Notes: generated by a model from the letters alone, not told the origin. A stretch of DNA of 64,000 nt from Mesostigma viride (GCA_009746045.1 RPFO01000061.1:188001-252000); one strand, 5' to 3'. Counted from the first letter of the stretch, positions 8,918 through 21,274 are shown. A program made the numbers and translations.

Positions 8918-10639
8918 TTGTTTTTCCTCAAACTGAACATGGATCTAGTGGGTGGAGAGATGTCACCTATACCTACCACTAATAATTCTAATAATGCCAA
9001 CAACAATAATAATAATAATAATAATAACAATCGTCGTCCCTCTGTCACCCCTCCTACCTATGAACAACGTATGCAAGTCAGATTTAGTGATGACCCTTCC
9101 CTTACCTTGAACCAGGCCCCTGCCCCTCTTGCAACCTTGGCTCAACCCCCCAGCAGGTCCTCACTAACTAACAATGTTTCTAGGCCTCCTTCCCACTCTG
9201 TGCCTTCCATGCCTGCTTTTAACACGGGTCGTACCTCTGCCCCTGTCGGCCCCTCTGGGCGCCCTAGTGCAGTTCCATTTTACCCACCTGCTTCCTGGTC
9301 CTACCCTGAGACGGCCTATGAGGCAGCCCAGGTCCCTACCCGTGTGGCTGATTTAGAAGTAATAGTGATTTCAGCACCATGCCCCTAGATGATAGAAATT
9401 ATGATCATTTTGCCTACTCCTCTCTTCGTGAGCAATATACTGTTCCTTTCTCCTATGGGCACCAGTCTGAAACGGTGGCCCCTTCTCGACCCCTACCCAA
9501 AACCTTTCCTCTTCCTTCCTTCTATCCCGCTTATGTAGCAGTGGAAGATAGTGGCCCTATGGGAAAAACTGACTCTTCGAATCCCCCTAAGCCTCCTGCT
9601 CTTCCCCTCTTTGCTAACCTTCCCAATTAGCTGGATGTCAAGTCTACCCCTCAACAGTTTTTCACTTTTATTATGTTGCTTACCCAGAACACAGAGTCGT
9701 GGCAGAATCATAATAGATGGCGTCTCTCTGATGCTGTTTTAGTCCCTCACTATCTTACTACCTGTATTACCCCTGAGCTTGCCAACCTCATCCAGTGTGA
9801 ATCCTTGGCCTCTCATGCCTACCCTAACTCAGTAGCAGGATTGTTTTAGCGGTTAGAGAGCCATTTAGTTCCTCCTGATGCAGATTGGCAGGATAGATTA
9901 GCCTTTGGTACTTTGCAGCAAGGTACTAAACCGTTTAAGGAATATATGAAAGAACTTGATGCACAGATGGTACGAATTAGGGATTTGTCGGGCGCAGAAG
10001 TACGTGCTCGTTTCCTTCAAGGCCTCAGTAGACCCTTATTACGTGAGGTAAAACGCCAGTTCTCTGCCTACCGTTTCACTGATCTGCCCCTCAAGCATGT
10101 GCGACAACGTCTATTAAAGAGTAGCAGATTTCTTTACCACTCCTCTTCCTACCCATCTCCTCCGTGTTGCTGATTGCATGTATGCTCATGCTCCTTTGTG
10201 TACTAGGGTTCATAACCTTGTCCTCACTCCTGAAGAAGAATAGGCATATGTAGAAGAATTCGATATTTGCGTTACAGATATATCTGCATTGGATGTGTCT
10301 CACATCTCGTGTTATCATTGTCATGAGGTGGGCCATCTTAAGGCGGAGTGCCCCAAGTTCCTTTCTGGTGCTCCCCCTCATCCCGATGCTCGCCCTCCTC
10401 GTACCCCTCAGCGTGCTCCTATTCGTCCCACTCCAGGACGCATTCCCTCAGCTACCCCTAGTAGGCTGAATGTTGTGCAGACAGGACCCTCAGGGTTCCC
10501 CTATGATAATCAGGCTCCTGCACCCTCTTCGCTCCCTCGCGACCCTCCAGCAGTGGCTTTTTCGCCAGGGACTTCTTCGGGGTTAGTCCCAATGGATGTG
10601 GGGGGGAGGGGGAACAGTAGGCCTGTCAGCCGGGGGTAA
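8918..10639 (+). pseudogene. LTR-1 gag, broken reading frame
   Basis: The N-terminus is Asn/Pro-rich with a poly-Asn run. The central capsid region (about 9630-10120) aligns by eye with Gag of LTR-2: QDRLAFGTLQQGTKPFKEY here against HERIAFGKLRQGTTPYREF there. The CCHC knuckle CYHCHEVGHLKAEC lies at about 10310-10351. The frame is broken by a shift near 9370, three in-frame TAG codons (9628, 9847, 10241), a shift between about 10120 and 10160 and another at the G run near 10600. No TAA or TGA interrupts the inferred frame. Gag would form the particle and bind RNA. Confidence 0.8.
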
Positions 10640-13543
10640 CCTGGACAGGTCCTTAGATAGTACCCCAGATAATAATTTTTGCCTGCCTGTTTTCATAACT
10701 TCTGTAGGAGCTGAATCATCCCTACCCTTACGTGTTCGTCCTCTTATGTTTTGGAATGGTGGCTTAACCGTTCCCCACACTGTTGTAGACCCCTTCTTGC
10801 ATGCTGATGAACTTTTGAATGTCTGTGTGTTAGTGGATAGCGGTGCGGCTAGCTCCTTTGTGAGCGAGGCCCTAGTTAGGCGTTTAGAACTAGTCCCTAT
10901 CCCTCACACCAAGCCTGTCACTGTTCATTATGCTGACGGTCGCACCAGTCATTCCCCGGGTACGGTGTCCCTTCCCCTGGTCATACAAGGACGTACTGTC
11001 AACCTGACGGCCACTATAGGCCCTATCACTACCGCTGATGTATTACTAGGATTAGATTGGCACCAGGATAATAAGATTACCATTAATTATGTTACCATGG
11101 TCATTTGGTTTCCAGATAGCTCTTACTGGGTACCAGAACGTCATTATAAAGTAGAAAATTTATCCTTGGTAGATATTACTCCTCCTACACCTGTTGATCC
11201 TCCTGTAAGACCTATACCTGAAGTATTAATGTCCAATGATGAGTTGCGATCTGAATTAAAGGAATATGGATATTTATTATGTATGTTCCTTCAGTTAGAA
11301 GTACAGGAGATACCTATCACTAATAATAGTGTGGATATAGATGTAAACACAGTGGATACAATAGGAGTGGGATATACTGAAAACGAAATAGTAAGATACA
11401 TGGCTGTGATAGATTCCTCCAAAGTTTTTGAAGAAAAGAGTCCTTCTTATCCTCCTCCTCGTTCTGTTTTACACCGTGTAGTTATTAAGGACGGTGCAGT
11501 TCCTACGCACTCTCCGATGTATAGAATGGGCCCTACCGAGTTAAAGGAACTAAAACAGATTTTAGTGTCACTATTAGAAGCAGGATTGATAGAGCCTAGT
11601 AACTCCCCCTACTCAGCTGGTGTCCTGTTAGTTCCTAAGCCAAATGGCAAGTTTCGCCTAGTTACTGATTATAGGAAGTTAAATGACATTACTGTGAAGT
11701 CTAAATACCCTCTACCTCGTATTGATGATATATTTAATAAGGTTAAAGGTTCCACTTGTTTCACGGTACTGGATTGTGCGGATGGTTTTTGGCAACTGCG
11801 TATAGCCCCTGAGGATTGCCATAAAACCGCCTTTGCTACCCCTTTTTGGTCATTATCAGTTTAGAGTAGCGGCCATGAGACTCTGTAACTCTCCTGCCTC
11901 TTTTCAAATGTTAATGAATGAAGTGCTTAGACCTGTTATGGGTAATTCTCACCTTCCTCAAGTGTCATCTGATTTAAAGGATCCGTCCTTCTCCTCTGTT
12001 TCTTTATCTGAGCATGACCGTTCTTGTGCTCAAGCTTACTTAGATGATATCCTTATTTACTCTCCTGATTTTGAAACGCACCTACGTGCTTTAAAGAAAG
12101 TATTAGAGATAATGGCTGAAAATTCCTTGTGGGCTCGCCGTGCTAAAGTTGTTCTGGTAGGAGTGTACCATTTTTAGGACATGTTTTGTCAGATGCCGGG
12201 GTCGCTACCGACCCGGATAAAACTAAGTCAATTCAGGAATGGCCTACCCCTACCGACGTTAAAGGTGTACGTAGTTTTCTAGGGATTGCCTCTTACTATA
12301 GGCGTTTTATCCCGCGTTTCGCAACTATAGCAGCCCCTATTAATCATTTATTAAAGAAGGATATCCCCTTTGTCTGGAGTAGTGAATGTCAGTCGGCTTT
12401 TCAGTGTCTAAAATCCCTACTCCTCTCTCCTCCCGTACTCATCCTACCGGATACTACTAAACCCTTTGTGGTAGCTACAGACGCTAGTAAGGTAGCTATC
12501 GGGGGCGTCCTTCTCCAGGATCAGGGTCAGGGCTTACAGCCAATTGAGTATATCTCTAGGACAATGCTCCCTGCGGAGCGTAACTATCCCGTACACCAGC
12601 AGGAACTCTTAGCGGTGGTGTATTGTTGCCACGCGTGGCAGCACTTTCTTAAAGGTGCTCAATTTGATGTCTGCCTGAATGAACCCTGTGAGATAGATCC
12701 TTATAGATTAGTTATTCAAACGGATCACCGTCCCCTTTCCCATCTTCTCTCCCAACCCAACCTTACCCCTCGTCAAGCGCGCTGGATGGAGTTTTTAGCA
12801 CAGTTTTCCCCTTTTAAACTTCAGTATGTTCATGGTGTAGATAACATAGTACCAGATGCACTCTCCCGTCGCGCAGATTACTCCTTTTTCGAGGACCTGG
12901 ATGCTCTCAATACTACTCTAGTTCCTACTACTATGGGTGTAACCCCTTATGGTGAACTACCTGATGATGAATCCTCTGCCTATCTCTTTCATACTGCTGT
13001 TCGCATGCCTGATCTCCTTTCTCACGTAGGACTCTCTCTCCCGTGTGAGGCCCTTCCTGTGGTCTCGGTGGGGGGGAGGGGAAAAATAAAATTTCCATAC
13101 CGCTTAGCCATATAGCGACTAGGTCAGGAAAGTCTTATGATAACATAGTCCCTCTAGGACCTCCCCTTCTCTTTGGCAAGGCGGTAGGAGACCTCTTTAA
13201 ACCTGTTCTGGATACCTCTGTAGCGATGCCTACCTCTGATCTTGAACGCCTTATTAGTAGATTTACGGCCACTGAGCCGGAAGCTTTAGCTGCCATTGCA
13301 GCCCTTCCCCAACAATTAGGCAAGCACCCTTGTAAATTTGTAGGTGGGTTTTTATATGTGCAAATAGCCGATTCTCCCCCTCAATGGCGCCTGTATGTCC
13401 CTCCTATCTGTCGCTCCTCCTTGCTCTTTGAGTTGCATGACTTAGCTGCTCATCAGGGTGGTAAACGGGTACGGGACCTAGTAGCCCGCTCTTACTACTG
13501 GAGGTGTTCCCCTGGCTTCCGGGCGAGGGCGAGGCAGATATAG
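10596..13543 (+). pseudogene. LTR-1 pol: protease, reverse transcriptase, RNase H, truncated integrase
   Basis: Domain order is Ty3/gypsy. The aspartic protease has VLVDSGAASSF and VLLGLDW. The reverse transcriptase has FRLVTDYRKLND, VLDCADGFWQLR and YLDDILIYSP. RNase H has VVATDASKVAIG and HQQELLAVV. An integrase N-terminal HxxxxH (HDLAAH) and ARSYYW follow. Then homology stops at about 13503, before the CxxC and the whole DDE core. Frameshifts occur at the T5 run near 11845, near 12150-12175 and at the G7 run near 13065. Most of pol is otherwise well conserved. Confidence 0.88.
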
Positions 13544-15461
13544 ATGACAACCCCTGTGACCTCCTACGGGCGGTCGAGTTCATGGAGATCGCGGACCAGA
13601 CAGCGGGAGTAGCATTTGGCGACCCTTCCCCTACGGACGCACCAGTCGAGGCACAGTACACGCCAGAGTATTCGGCCTCCCCTGCAGCGTCCTCCTCCTC
13701 AGTGTCGGCTCCTTCCCCTGTCCCGTCTTCACCACGGTCGACCCGGCGCGCGTCGGTGGAGCCTACCCGTTTGGGCTCGGATCGTGAGCCTGATCCTCTC
13801 TCGGCGACTGTTTCTGCGATGCAGGCACAGATCCAGTCCCTGACCGCGGCTTTCGGGGCCTTCATGGCGGCCCAGGCGCATGCTCCAGCCACGCCAGGTG
13901 GGGTGTCTTTTGTATCTGTGCCCCCTTCCCCTTCGGTTGCCTCGGCGCCTACGGTTTCGCCCGCGCTGTGCGAGCCCTCGGTAGCTGCGGTTTCTTCTGT
14001 TGCTGCGGCTCCTACGCCTCCGGCTGTCTCTGCGCCTGCTACCGACGTACCTGCGCCTCTGCGCGAGTCTTCCGCCCCAGCGGCCGCGCCCGCCGTCGTC
14101 GCTTCCGGGCCCCCCACAGCGCCAGCGCCGCCATCGCGGGGTTTCTTTAGCGACCCGGGCGGTCTTCCCAGGCTTTGGGAGGGTGGTCCTCCGCAGAGGA
14201 TTCCGGTGCCCGACTGGAGCTTGGATGGTAACCAGTCGTATGCCGGATTGCCTGTCCCTACGGGCCCTGTTTTCAACATGTGGCCTGGGGGTGCGCCGCC
14301 ACCGGAGACCGGAGCGCCAGCTGCGGTGGCGGGTCCGTCGCGACCCCCTCCGGCAGCAGGTCCGACGCGACCTCCTGTTGTACCGGCGCCGTCTGCGTCT
14401 GTGCCGGTTCCTATACCCCTGCTTCGGCCCCTGTCCCTTCGGCCCCGCGGTCTTTGGCTGCGGTTGTTCGGGCCAGCGGCCCTGATCCTCGCGCCACCCG
14501 CGCTGCTGATTCCCTCCGGGAGTTGTCCGAGGGCGATCAGGATCGGGTCCCTTCTGTGGTGCATGCGACGCCGGAGTCGCGCGACACGCCTGTCCTTGGG
14601 TACGGTATGTCTGCGCACGCCTGCCGACAGTGTGACCTGCCGCGCGCCTCCGCCGAGCTTGCCATTTCGCCCATGTCCCTCGGGTTCTCCCAGGTGTGTC
14701 GGGCGCCGCGGGACCGTGGCCTACCCATTGAGACTGATCGGCCTCCTTTCGATATGGTTATTGTAGCTGATCCTGTGTTCCAGGGCGAGATCCTGGTTCG
14801 GCGCGTTCTGTATCGCTGGGCTAGGCGTCACAATGACTTGGACACCTACGGTGGGTTCCAGTGGGCTTACCCTCCGCCTCTGGGCATTATGGCCTCAGAT
14901 GCCCTTACGGTAGAGTTTCCTGTGGTGCCGGGTGCTACGTACAGCACGGTTCTCCAGCCCATCCTAGAGTGGGATGCCCGTCGTCCAGCGCCCATCCCGG
15001 GCCAGGGTCTGGACTCCCGTGGCCATCCTCCTCCTCGGGCTAGCGACTACCTCGAGACGTTCGGGTCGCGACAGTGTGCCCGTCGGTGGCGCTTCCGTGA
15101 GGTTCGGCACATCCGGATGTGGCCGTCTGACGTGGAGCCCCTGGTAGATCTGTTCTTCCCGACGGGTTTGCGCTCTCGGATCCGGTATCATCGCCTACTC
15201 CTGCGGGCTCTCTGCTTGATCGCGGTAGAGCCTTTCCTACGCCTCTTTGCCTGTGGTTTCCTGGACTGGGCCCGTGGCCAGGTCGTTCTTACGCAGCATA
15301 GGTATTACTGGGCCTTCCTGGGTCTTTTTCCTGATGGCGTGTGGGCCGATGTTTTCCTCACTGTAGATAGGCATGACAATGCCGATGATGTGGCCCACTA
15401 CCATGCGTATCTGGATGTTCTGCTGGCCTCGCGTGGCACTTATCAGACTGATGGCAACTAG
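13504..15461 (+). CDS. GC-rich ORF of unknown function replacing integrase in LTR-1
   Basis: I do not recognise this protein. It runs from the integrase breakpoint to 370 bp before the 3' LTR. The first ~300 codons are Pro/Ala/Ser-rich with a short helical stretch (AMQAQIQSLTAAFGAFMAAQ). The C-terminal ~260 residues look globular and rich in Trp, Arg and Asp (for example RRVLYRWARRHNDLDTYGGF and HIRMWPSDVEPLVDLFF). One shift near 14400-14430 moves it between frames: 13504-14766 carries the first part and 14280-15461 the second. Base composition jumps from AT-rich pol to strongly GC-rich at the border, as expected for captured sequence. It could also be an accessory or Gag-like ORF from another retroelement. 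Confidence 0.55.
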
Positions 15462-15819
15462 ATAGAGGGCCTTAGGCCCGACCTGAGGGTGTTGTCCCTC
15501 CGGTATATAGAGTCGCCCTCACGTTCTGGCCAGTTGACTGGTCGTTCTTGGTCCTTGGTACTGATTTGTTTACTCTGTGTGTCCTGCCCAGTGCCGTCCC
15601 CCCCGGCAAGGACTCTGTTCCAGGCAGTTAGGGGAACCTACCACCAGGCTTGGTGCTGGTTAACCCTACACCTCCCGGCGTGGTGGTGGAGACCGAGTTA
15701 ATACGTTGGTGCTTTGTATCTTGGATGGCCTGCCGATTGTGTTGGTGTGTGCTGGGTGCATTAGGTTTCCTATCCCTTGGTTTCCTCCCTGTGCGTAGGG
15801 AGAGGGCTCCCTACCTTTG
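15462..15819 (+). other. LTR-1 3' untranslated region
   Basis: It lies between the foreign ORF and the polypurine tract. Short open stretches exist, but nothing recognisable. Confidence 0.4.
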
Positions 15820-15830
15820 TGGGGGGGAGG
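15820..15830 (+). promoter_or_regulatory. LTR-1 polypurine tract
   Basis: TGGGGGGGAGG directly abuts the 3' LTR. This is where plus-strand DNA synthesis would be primed. Confidence 0.85.
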
Positions 15831-16404
15831 TGTTACGTCGCGTAACTTTTGTTGTTGTTACGGACGTAAATTAGGTCCCTTGTTGCCTCAGCCATTCCGG
15901 AGCAGTTCGCTGACTTTCCTAGGCTTACGTGTAGTAAGGACCTTTTGGCCGGTCGGTACCGGGCCTTGTGACGTGGCACTTGTACAGTATGGTGGTTCGG
16001 TGCAGTCGCGCCGCGCTGCGTACTTTAGTAGTGGTCCTTTTATCCTGCGTGTGAACCTTGTGGACGTGCGTTGGTCCTGTGTGCGAGGGTCGATGTCGGC
16101 CCGAGCATACACGCCTGTCGGCGATCATTTATGCAGCAGTTGTCCTTCGTGAATGGCACTCGGCGTGTGTTAAATGAATTAACACATATAGGCTTGGGTC
16201 ACGGCAGTGTAGTATTGTTTCCTTCGTAGTACCCTGGTTTTATTCGGTATATGGCGTATTATAAGGGAATGCATTGAGAAGCAGCGTCGTCGCGTCCTAG
16301 GTCTTATAGCCAATATAGCTCCTCACTCCTCGGTAGGTGCCTCATCACTAGTTTAGGTAAGGTTAGGCGAGATGTTTGGGATAGAGTCGAGCCAGGACGT
16401 AACA
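15831..16404 (+). repeat. LTR-1 3' LTR
   Basis: It is identical to the 5' LTR except for one base. It is followed by the GACAC target duplicate. Confidence 0.95.
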
Positions 16405-16409
16405 GACAC

Positions 16410-17271
16410 ATCCACATCGCAACAAGCAAGCTTCAAATTAGTACACCATTTAAGTGACACAACAGGTAAGGGAACCCATGGATTAATTAAGCGAGCAAGT
16501 CAATCACGGCTGATTAAATTCACGAAGCAAGCATGCAAGGAAGCAAGGCCGGACTAACCGAGGAAGCAAGGGACAAATGGAATGCAGCAAGCAACCACGC
16601 GAGGCAGCAAGGACTAATCAACAAGTTAGTTGTCTCACTTAACAGGGGTCTGTTTCAATTCATGAAGTTCTCTAGCATGCAGGGAAGCAACGGCCTAACC
16701 AAGTAGGCAAGGTCGTATCAAAGGAAGCAAGGGACTAATTAATAAAATTCAGCAAGCAAGCGTACATGCGCGGAAAGGAAGAGAGTGGCTAACAAAGGAA
16801 GCAAGGGCCTAACAAAGGTCAAGCAAGGGCCTAACAAAGGACGTGAGGGACTAATTAAATTCAGCAGGGGTACATGCGCGCGCAAGGAAGTGAGTGGCCA
16901 ACAAAGGAAGCAAGGGCCTAAAAAAGGAAGCAAGGGACTAATTAGATTCAGCAAGCAAGCAATTGCAAGCATGCAAGGAAGAGTGGCTATAACAAAGGAA
17001 GCAAGGGCCTAACAAAGGAAGCAAGGGCCTTACAAAGGAAGCAAGGGAATAGATTAAATTCAGCAAGCAAGTAATGGCAAGCATTCAAGGAAGAGAGTGG
17101 CTAACAAAGGAAGCAAGGGCCTTAGTAACCAAGGAAGTAAGGGACTAACTAGATTCAGCAAGCAAGCAATTGCAAGCATGCAAGGGGGAGTGGCTAACAA
17201 AGGAAACAAGTGCCTAACAAAGGAAGCAAGTGCCTAACAAAGGAAGCAAGTGCCTAACAAAGGAAGCAAGT
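16410..17271. repeat. Purine-rich satellite, left block
   Basis: Irregular repeats of a ~20-bp core, AAAGGAAGCAAGGGCCTAAC, alternate with a longer spacer containing AAATTCAGCAAGCAAGC and GCAAGCATGCAAGGAAGAG. The unit continues at 18573 after the copia fragment. There is no gene. Confidence 0.85.
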
Positions 17272-18104
17272 TGTTAGGGATATAATATCCACCTGGCCAC
17301 AATGTATCCCAGCCTGATTTATTTCTTGTTGGATTTATTCCATATGGACTGGGAATTCGATAGCGTTGATAAGCTAGATGGATTGGGCTCAATGAGCTGA
17401 TCAATATTCATGTGCCATAGTCCTATACTTGGACATGGATGACTTGTAACCTGAGTCAGCCTAGTAGCATCACGTATTTGATTGACAAGTGGTGCTATGG
17501 CCTATTGGACAAGTGTTTGGTCCATGAGCTGACAAGTGTTGAAAGCTCATGATGACACATGTTATGACTTACATGATGACAAGTGGGTAGACTCATTGCA
17601 TGACACTTGTCACTCCAAGGAGAAGAGATGTGTCACTTTATTAATCATGTTATGTGGCACATTATTATGTAGACACTTGGCATCTAGCTATTATGCCAGC
17701 TCTTTGGATCATGTCTAGAATGTTCTAGGAATGTTCTAAGAATATGCCAGGAATATTCCTGGAATATACTGAGAATATGCTGGGAATATGCTAGGAATAT
17801 GCTAGGATGTTTCTACAAGCTTCTGTGATGATGTCATTGCTGATGTCATCCTTCCTAGCCTAAAAGGTATAAAAGGAAACTGCCCCCTAAGGGCAGGTAC
17901 CTCCATTTAACCTCTATTGAACCTCCATTGAACCTCCATTCAACCTCTTTTCCTAACCTCTAAATCTACGAAATAAAACTCTTTTTCTGGTCTCTCTTCC
18001 ATTGTCTTCAAGCTCAGTCTTTCATCACCTGCAAGGTGAAAGGGTAGCAAGGCCAAGCACAAGGCATTGTGTAAAACCCATTAGTTTCCTCTACTTTTCC
18101 AACA
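17272..18104 (+). repeat. Copia-type LTR
   Basis: It starts TGTTAGGGA and ends TTCCAACA. It contains a TATA box (TATAAAAG, about 17868-17875), an upstream pair of TGATGTCAT motifs (about 17829-17849), a run of GAATATGC-like short repeats (17735-17810) and an AATAAA signal near 17970. Confidence 0.82.
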
Positions 18105-18117
18105 TGGTATCGGAGGA

Positions 18118-18570
18118 TTGTTCATGAGCTCCAAGAAGACCACCAAGAAACCCAGCCCAGTTACAAGCTCCATGGCAAGCGAGGTGGACTACACTCCTAT
18201 GCTGAATGTGTGCTCCAAGATGGTGCTGAAATTTGACGGCACAAGTTTACGTGGCTGGGAGGAGACCAAGACATCCCTTGAGGGCTTCTGTCGCTTCTAC
18301 GGGGTTAAGGATGTTCTGCTTGGCACCAAGGAGGACCCAAAGGCTGACATGGCTGTCGGCCTTGTTATCTCAGCTGCACTTGTTGGAGAAGCGAGGCGCA
18401 TCCTATCGCTCGTGCCAGACCAATCTGGAAGCAAGCTCTACAAGACGCTGAGGGAGATCTACGAGCAGCAAAAGCTCACCAAGAGCCACCGGATGGACCT
18501 CAGGGTCCAGCTGCACAGGCTGCAAATGAAGCCAGGGGAGACCACATTGGGGCAGTATATCCTAAGGGGA
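18118..18570 (+). pseudogene. Copia gag, 3'-truncated
   Basis: The reading frame keeps the Ty1/copia Gag pattern: LKFDGTSLRGWEETKTSLEG, then LREIYEQQKLTKSHRMDLRV and LHRLQMKPGETTLGQYI. It ends abruptly at the satellite border, and the downstream codons of the open frame are satellite. No CCHC motif, protease, integrase or reverse transcriptase remains. Confidence 0.85.
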
Positions 18571-18572
18571 CA

Positions 18573-20275
18573 CAAGTGCCTAACAAAGGAAGCAAGGGAC
18601 TGAATTAAATTCAACAAGCAAGTATAATTGCAAGCATTCAAGGAAGAGAGAGGCTAACAAAGGAAGCAAGGGCCTAGCAAAGGAAGCAAGGACCTAGCAA
18701 AGGAAGCAAGGGCCTAACAAGGGAAGCAAGCGCCTAAGAAAGGAAGCAAGGGACTGAATTAAATTCAGCAAGCAAGTAATGGCAAGCATTCAAGGAAGAG
18801 AGTGGCTAACAAAGGAAGCAAGGGCCTACTAGTTAAATTCAGCAACCAAGCATGCATGGGAGAGAGGGTCTGAATAACTTACCCTTTTGGAACTAAGCAA
18901 CTACGTTTTCCTCAAGAGCTTTCTCGCCCACGTCAAGCATGCAAGGAAGAGTGGCTAACAAACAAAAAAAGGGACTGAATTAAATTCAGCAAGCAAGTAA
19001 TTGCAAGCATTCAAGAGAGTGGCTAACAAAGGAAGCAAGGGACTAACAAAGGAAGCAAGGCACGAATTAAATTCAGCAAGCACGCGTACATGCGCGCAAG
19101 GAAGAGAGTGGCTAACAAAGGAAGCAAGGGCCTAGCAAAGGAAGCAAGGGCCTAACCAAGGAAGCAAGAGGCAGCGAGGACTAATCAACAAGTTAGTTGT
19201 CTCACTTAACAGAGGCCTGTTTCAATTCATGAAGTTCTCTAGCATGCAGGGAAGCAACGGCCTAACCAAGTAGGCAAGGTCGTATCAAAGGAAGCAAGGG
19301 ACTAATTAATAAAATTCAGCAAGCAAGCAACTGGAAGCATGCAAGGAAGAGTGGCTAACAAAGGAAGCAAGGGACTAACAAAGGTCAAGCAAGGGTCTAA
19401 CAAAGGAAGCAAGGCACTAATTAAATTCAGCAAGCAAGCAATTGCAAGCATGCAAGGAAGAGTGGGTGACAAAGGAAGCAAGGGACTGACAAAGGAAGCA
19501 AGGGACTAACAAAGGTCAAGCAAGGGTCTAACAAAGGAAGCAAGGCACTAATTAAATTCAGCAAGCAAGCAATTGCAAGCATGCCAGGAAGAGTGGGTGA
19601 CAAAGGAAGCAAGGGACTAACAAAGGTCAAGCAAGGGTCTAACAAAGGAAGCAAGGCACTAATTAAATTCAGCAAGCAAGCAATTGCAAGCATGCAAGGA
19701 AGAGTGGCTAATAAAGGAAGCAAGGGACTAACAAAGGTCAAGCAAGGGTCTAACAAAGGAAGCAAGGCACTAATTAAATTCAGCAAGCAAGCAATTGCAA
19801 GCATGCCAGGAAGAGTGGCTAACAAAGGTAGCAATGGCCTAACAAAGGAAGCGGGACGAATTAAATTCAGCAAGCAAGCGTATATGTGCGCAAGGAAGAG
19901 AGTGGCTAACAAAGGAAGCAAGGGCCCAACAAAGGAAGCAAGGCAGTAATTACATTCAGCAAGCATGCAAGGAAGAGTGGCTTACAAAGGAAGCATTGGA
20001 CTAACCAAGGAAGCAAGGGACAAATTACACTCAGGAAGCACGCATGCAATGAAGCAAGGGAATAAAGCAAGGAACTAATCAAATTCAGCAAGCGACTATA
20101 CAACGAAGCAAGGGCCTATTAAATCAAGGAAGAAAGCAACCACGCAAAGAAGCAAGCAAGCAGGCAAAGACGGAAACAAGCATGCAAGGAAGCAAGGGGT
20201 TCATCAAACTCAGCAAGCAAGCAAGCATGCAAGGAAGCAAGGAGCAAGTGAGGGACCAAGGGACTAATCAACTTT
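18573..20275. repeat. Purine-rich satellite, right block with 111-bp higher-order unit
   Basis: It is the same satellite as the left block. Between about 19440 and 19810 the core is organised in a higher-order unit, with ATTGCAAGCATGC at about 19441, 19572, 19683 and 19794, so the last two periods are 111 bp. Because 111 is 37 codons, long open frames run through it on both strands (19581-19949 plus, 19427-19966 minus). They encode only repeats and I treat them as spurious. Order decays toward 20275. Confidence 0.85.
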
Positions 20276-21274
20276 ATGACACTTACCACGCAGAAGGGAC
20301 AACCTCATGGCCGCGGAGAAGATAACACTCCGTCCCTCCTGTTGCGATTGAAAAGGGGAGAAAGAATAGTGGTGATGTGAGGAATGAAGTCCAGTGCAAA
20401 ATTAAGGAAATAACTTCAATAACAAAGCTAGTAAGTAGGTAAGGTAATTAAAAAGTAGGTAGCAAACTGATGACAACACGCACATACTCACGCATGGACC
20501 AACCAAGTTAGTATCTAATCAACTATGTGGCTTATGAGCAAGCACCATGAAACATTTGACCTTACTGGCTTCATCAGAAAACGTCTAGATGCTTTTCCTT
20601 TGCAAAGATAGCCGCAATTGACGCTTGGGGCCTGCATGGGATTCAGGTCTGCATGGACGTGCTTTGACAACAAACGGGCACGTACGCACGAAAATGCCCA
20701 AGGACGGTACTTCATGATGGTCATCTTCATGACATTGACCACGCATGTAAGAGGAAAAGAAATCAAGAATTCAGAGTTCATGCTATACTAAGAAACCAGC
20801 TTTTGCTCAGAATGCCGCTTTTGCGGTCTATGGGCCTTCCAATGCAACCTGCCAAGCCATTCTCATAAGTATCCCATTGCTCAGCTACGCCGTTGCTCAT
20901 TTTTCCAGCTCCATTCCTCTTCGATCACAGCCTGTCCATGACGGCCTTGTAGGTTTTGGATAGCTCCAGAATCACAGCTGAGTGCAGCAGCGACAGTTGC
21001 CGTGGCTCTGGAGCAGGCAGGACCCGTGGACAAAGCTGCACGGCCGATAAACAAATAAACTCCGGCCACCTGCTTTGCTAAAACAGTTTGCTTCTTCTAA
21101 AAGTATCGACATTGCATGGAAGATCAGAGGAATTTATACGCCAAGACCTTTTGTTGAATAAATAAAACAATCTGACCAGCAAGCGGATCAGCTGCACGGA
21201 GACATTGCAGCTGAAAAATCTGGACGTGATATAGGATGCGCTTACCAACCGCGTCATATTGCCGATTCGTAACT
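20276..21274. other. Unique-looking sequence, no gene supported
   Basis: Only short ORFs occur, none with a recognisable domain. No repeat structure or RNA gene is seen. Confidence 0.4.

Larger units (their letters stand above)
7206..16404 (+). mobile_element. LTR-1: young Ty3/gypsy-like LTR retrotransposon with a foreign 3' ORF
   Basis: Two 574-bp LTRs (7206-7779 and 15831-16404) differ at one base (C at 7281, G at 15906). Five-base duplications GACAC flank the element (7201-7205 and 16405-16409). Inside are a primer binding site, a broken gag, protease, reverse transcriptase, RNase H, only the start of integrase, a GC-rich unrelated ORF and a polypurine tract. The near-identical LTRs mean a recent insertion. 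Without a DDE integrase core the copy must have been integrated with help in trans. Confidence 0.93.
17272..18572 (+). mobile_element. Ty1/copia element fragment: LTR, primer site and start of gag
   Basis: An 833-bp LTR, a primer binding site (TGGTATCGGAGG at 18105) and 450 bp of gag are followed directly by satellite. The rest of gag, all of pol and the second LTR are missing. CAAGT occurs on both sides (17267-17271 and about 18573-18577), but that word is part of the satellite unit and cannot be taken as a target duplication. Confidence 0.85.

Noticed and set aside
16410-20275. CRISPR-like spaced repeats
   Set aside because: Repeats are imperfect, the 'spacers' are themselves repetitive and the context is eukaryotic satellite DNA with retroelements.
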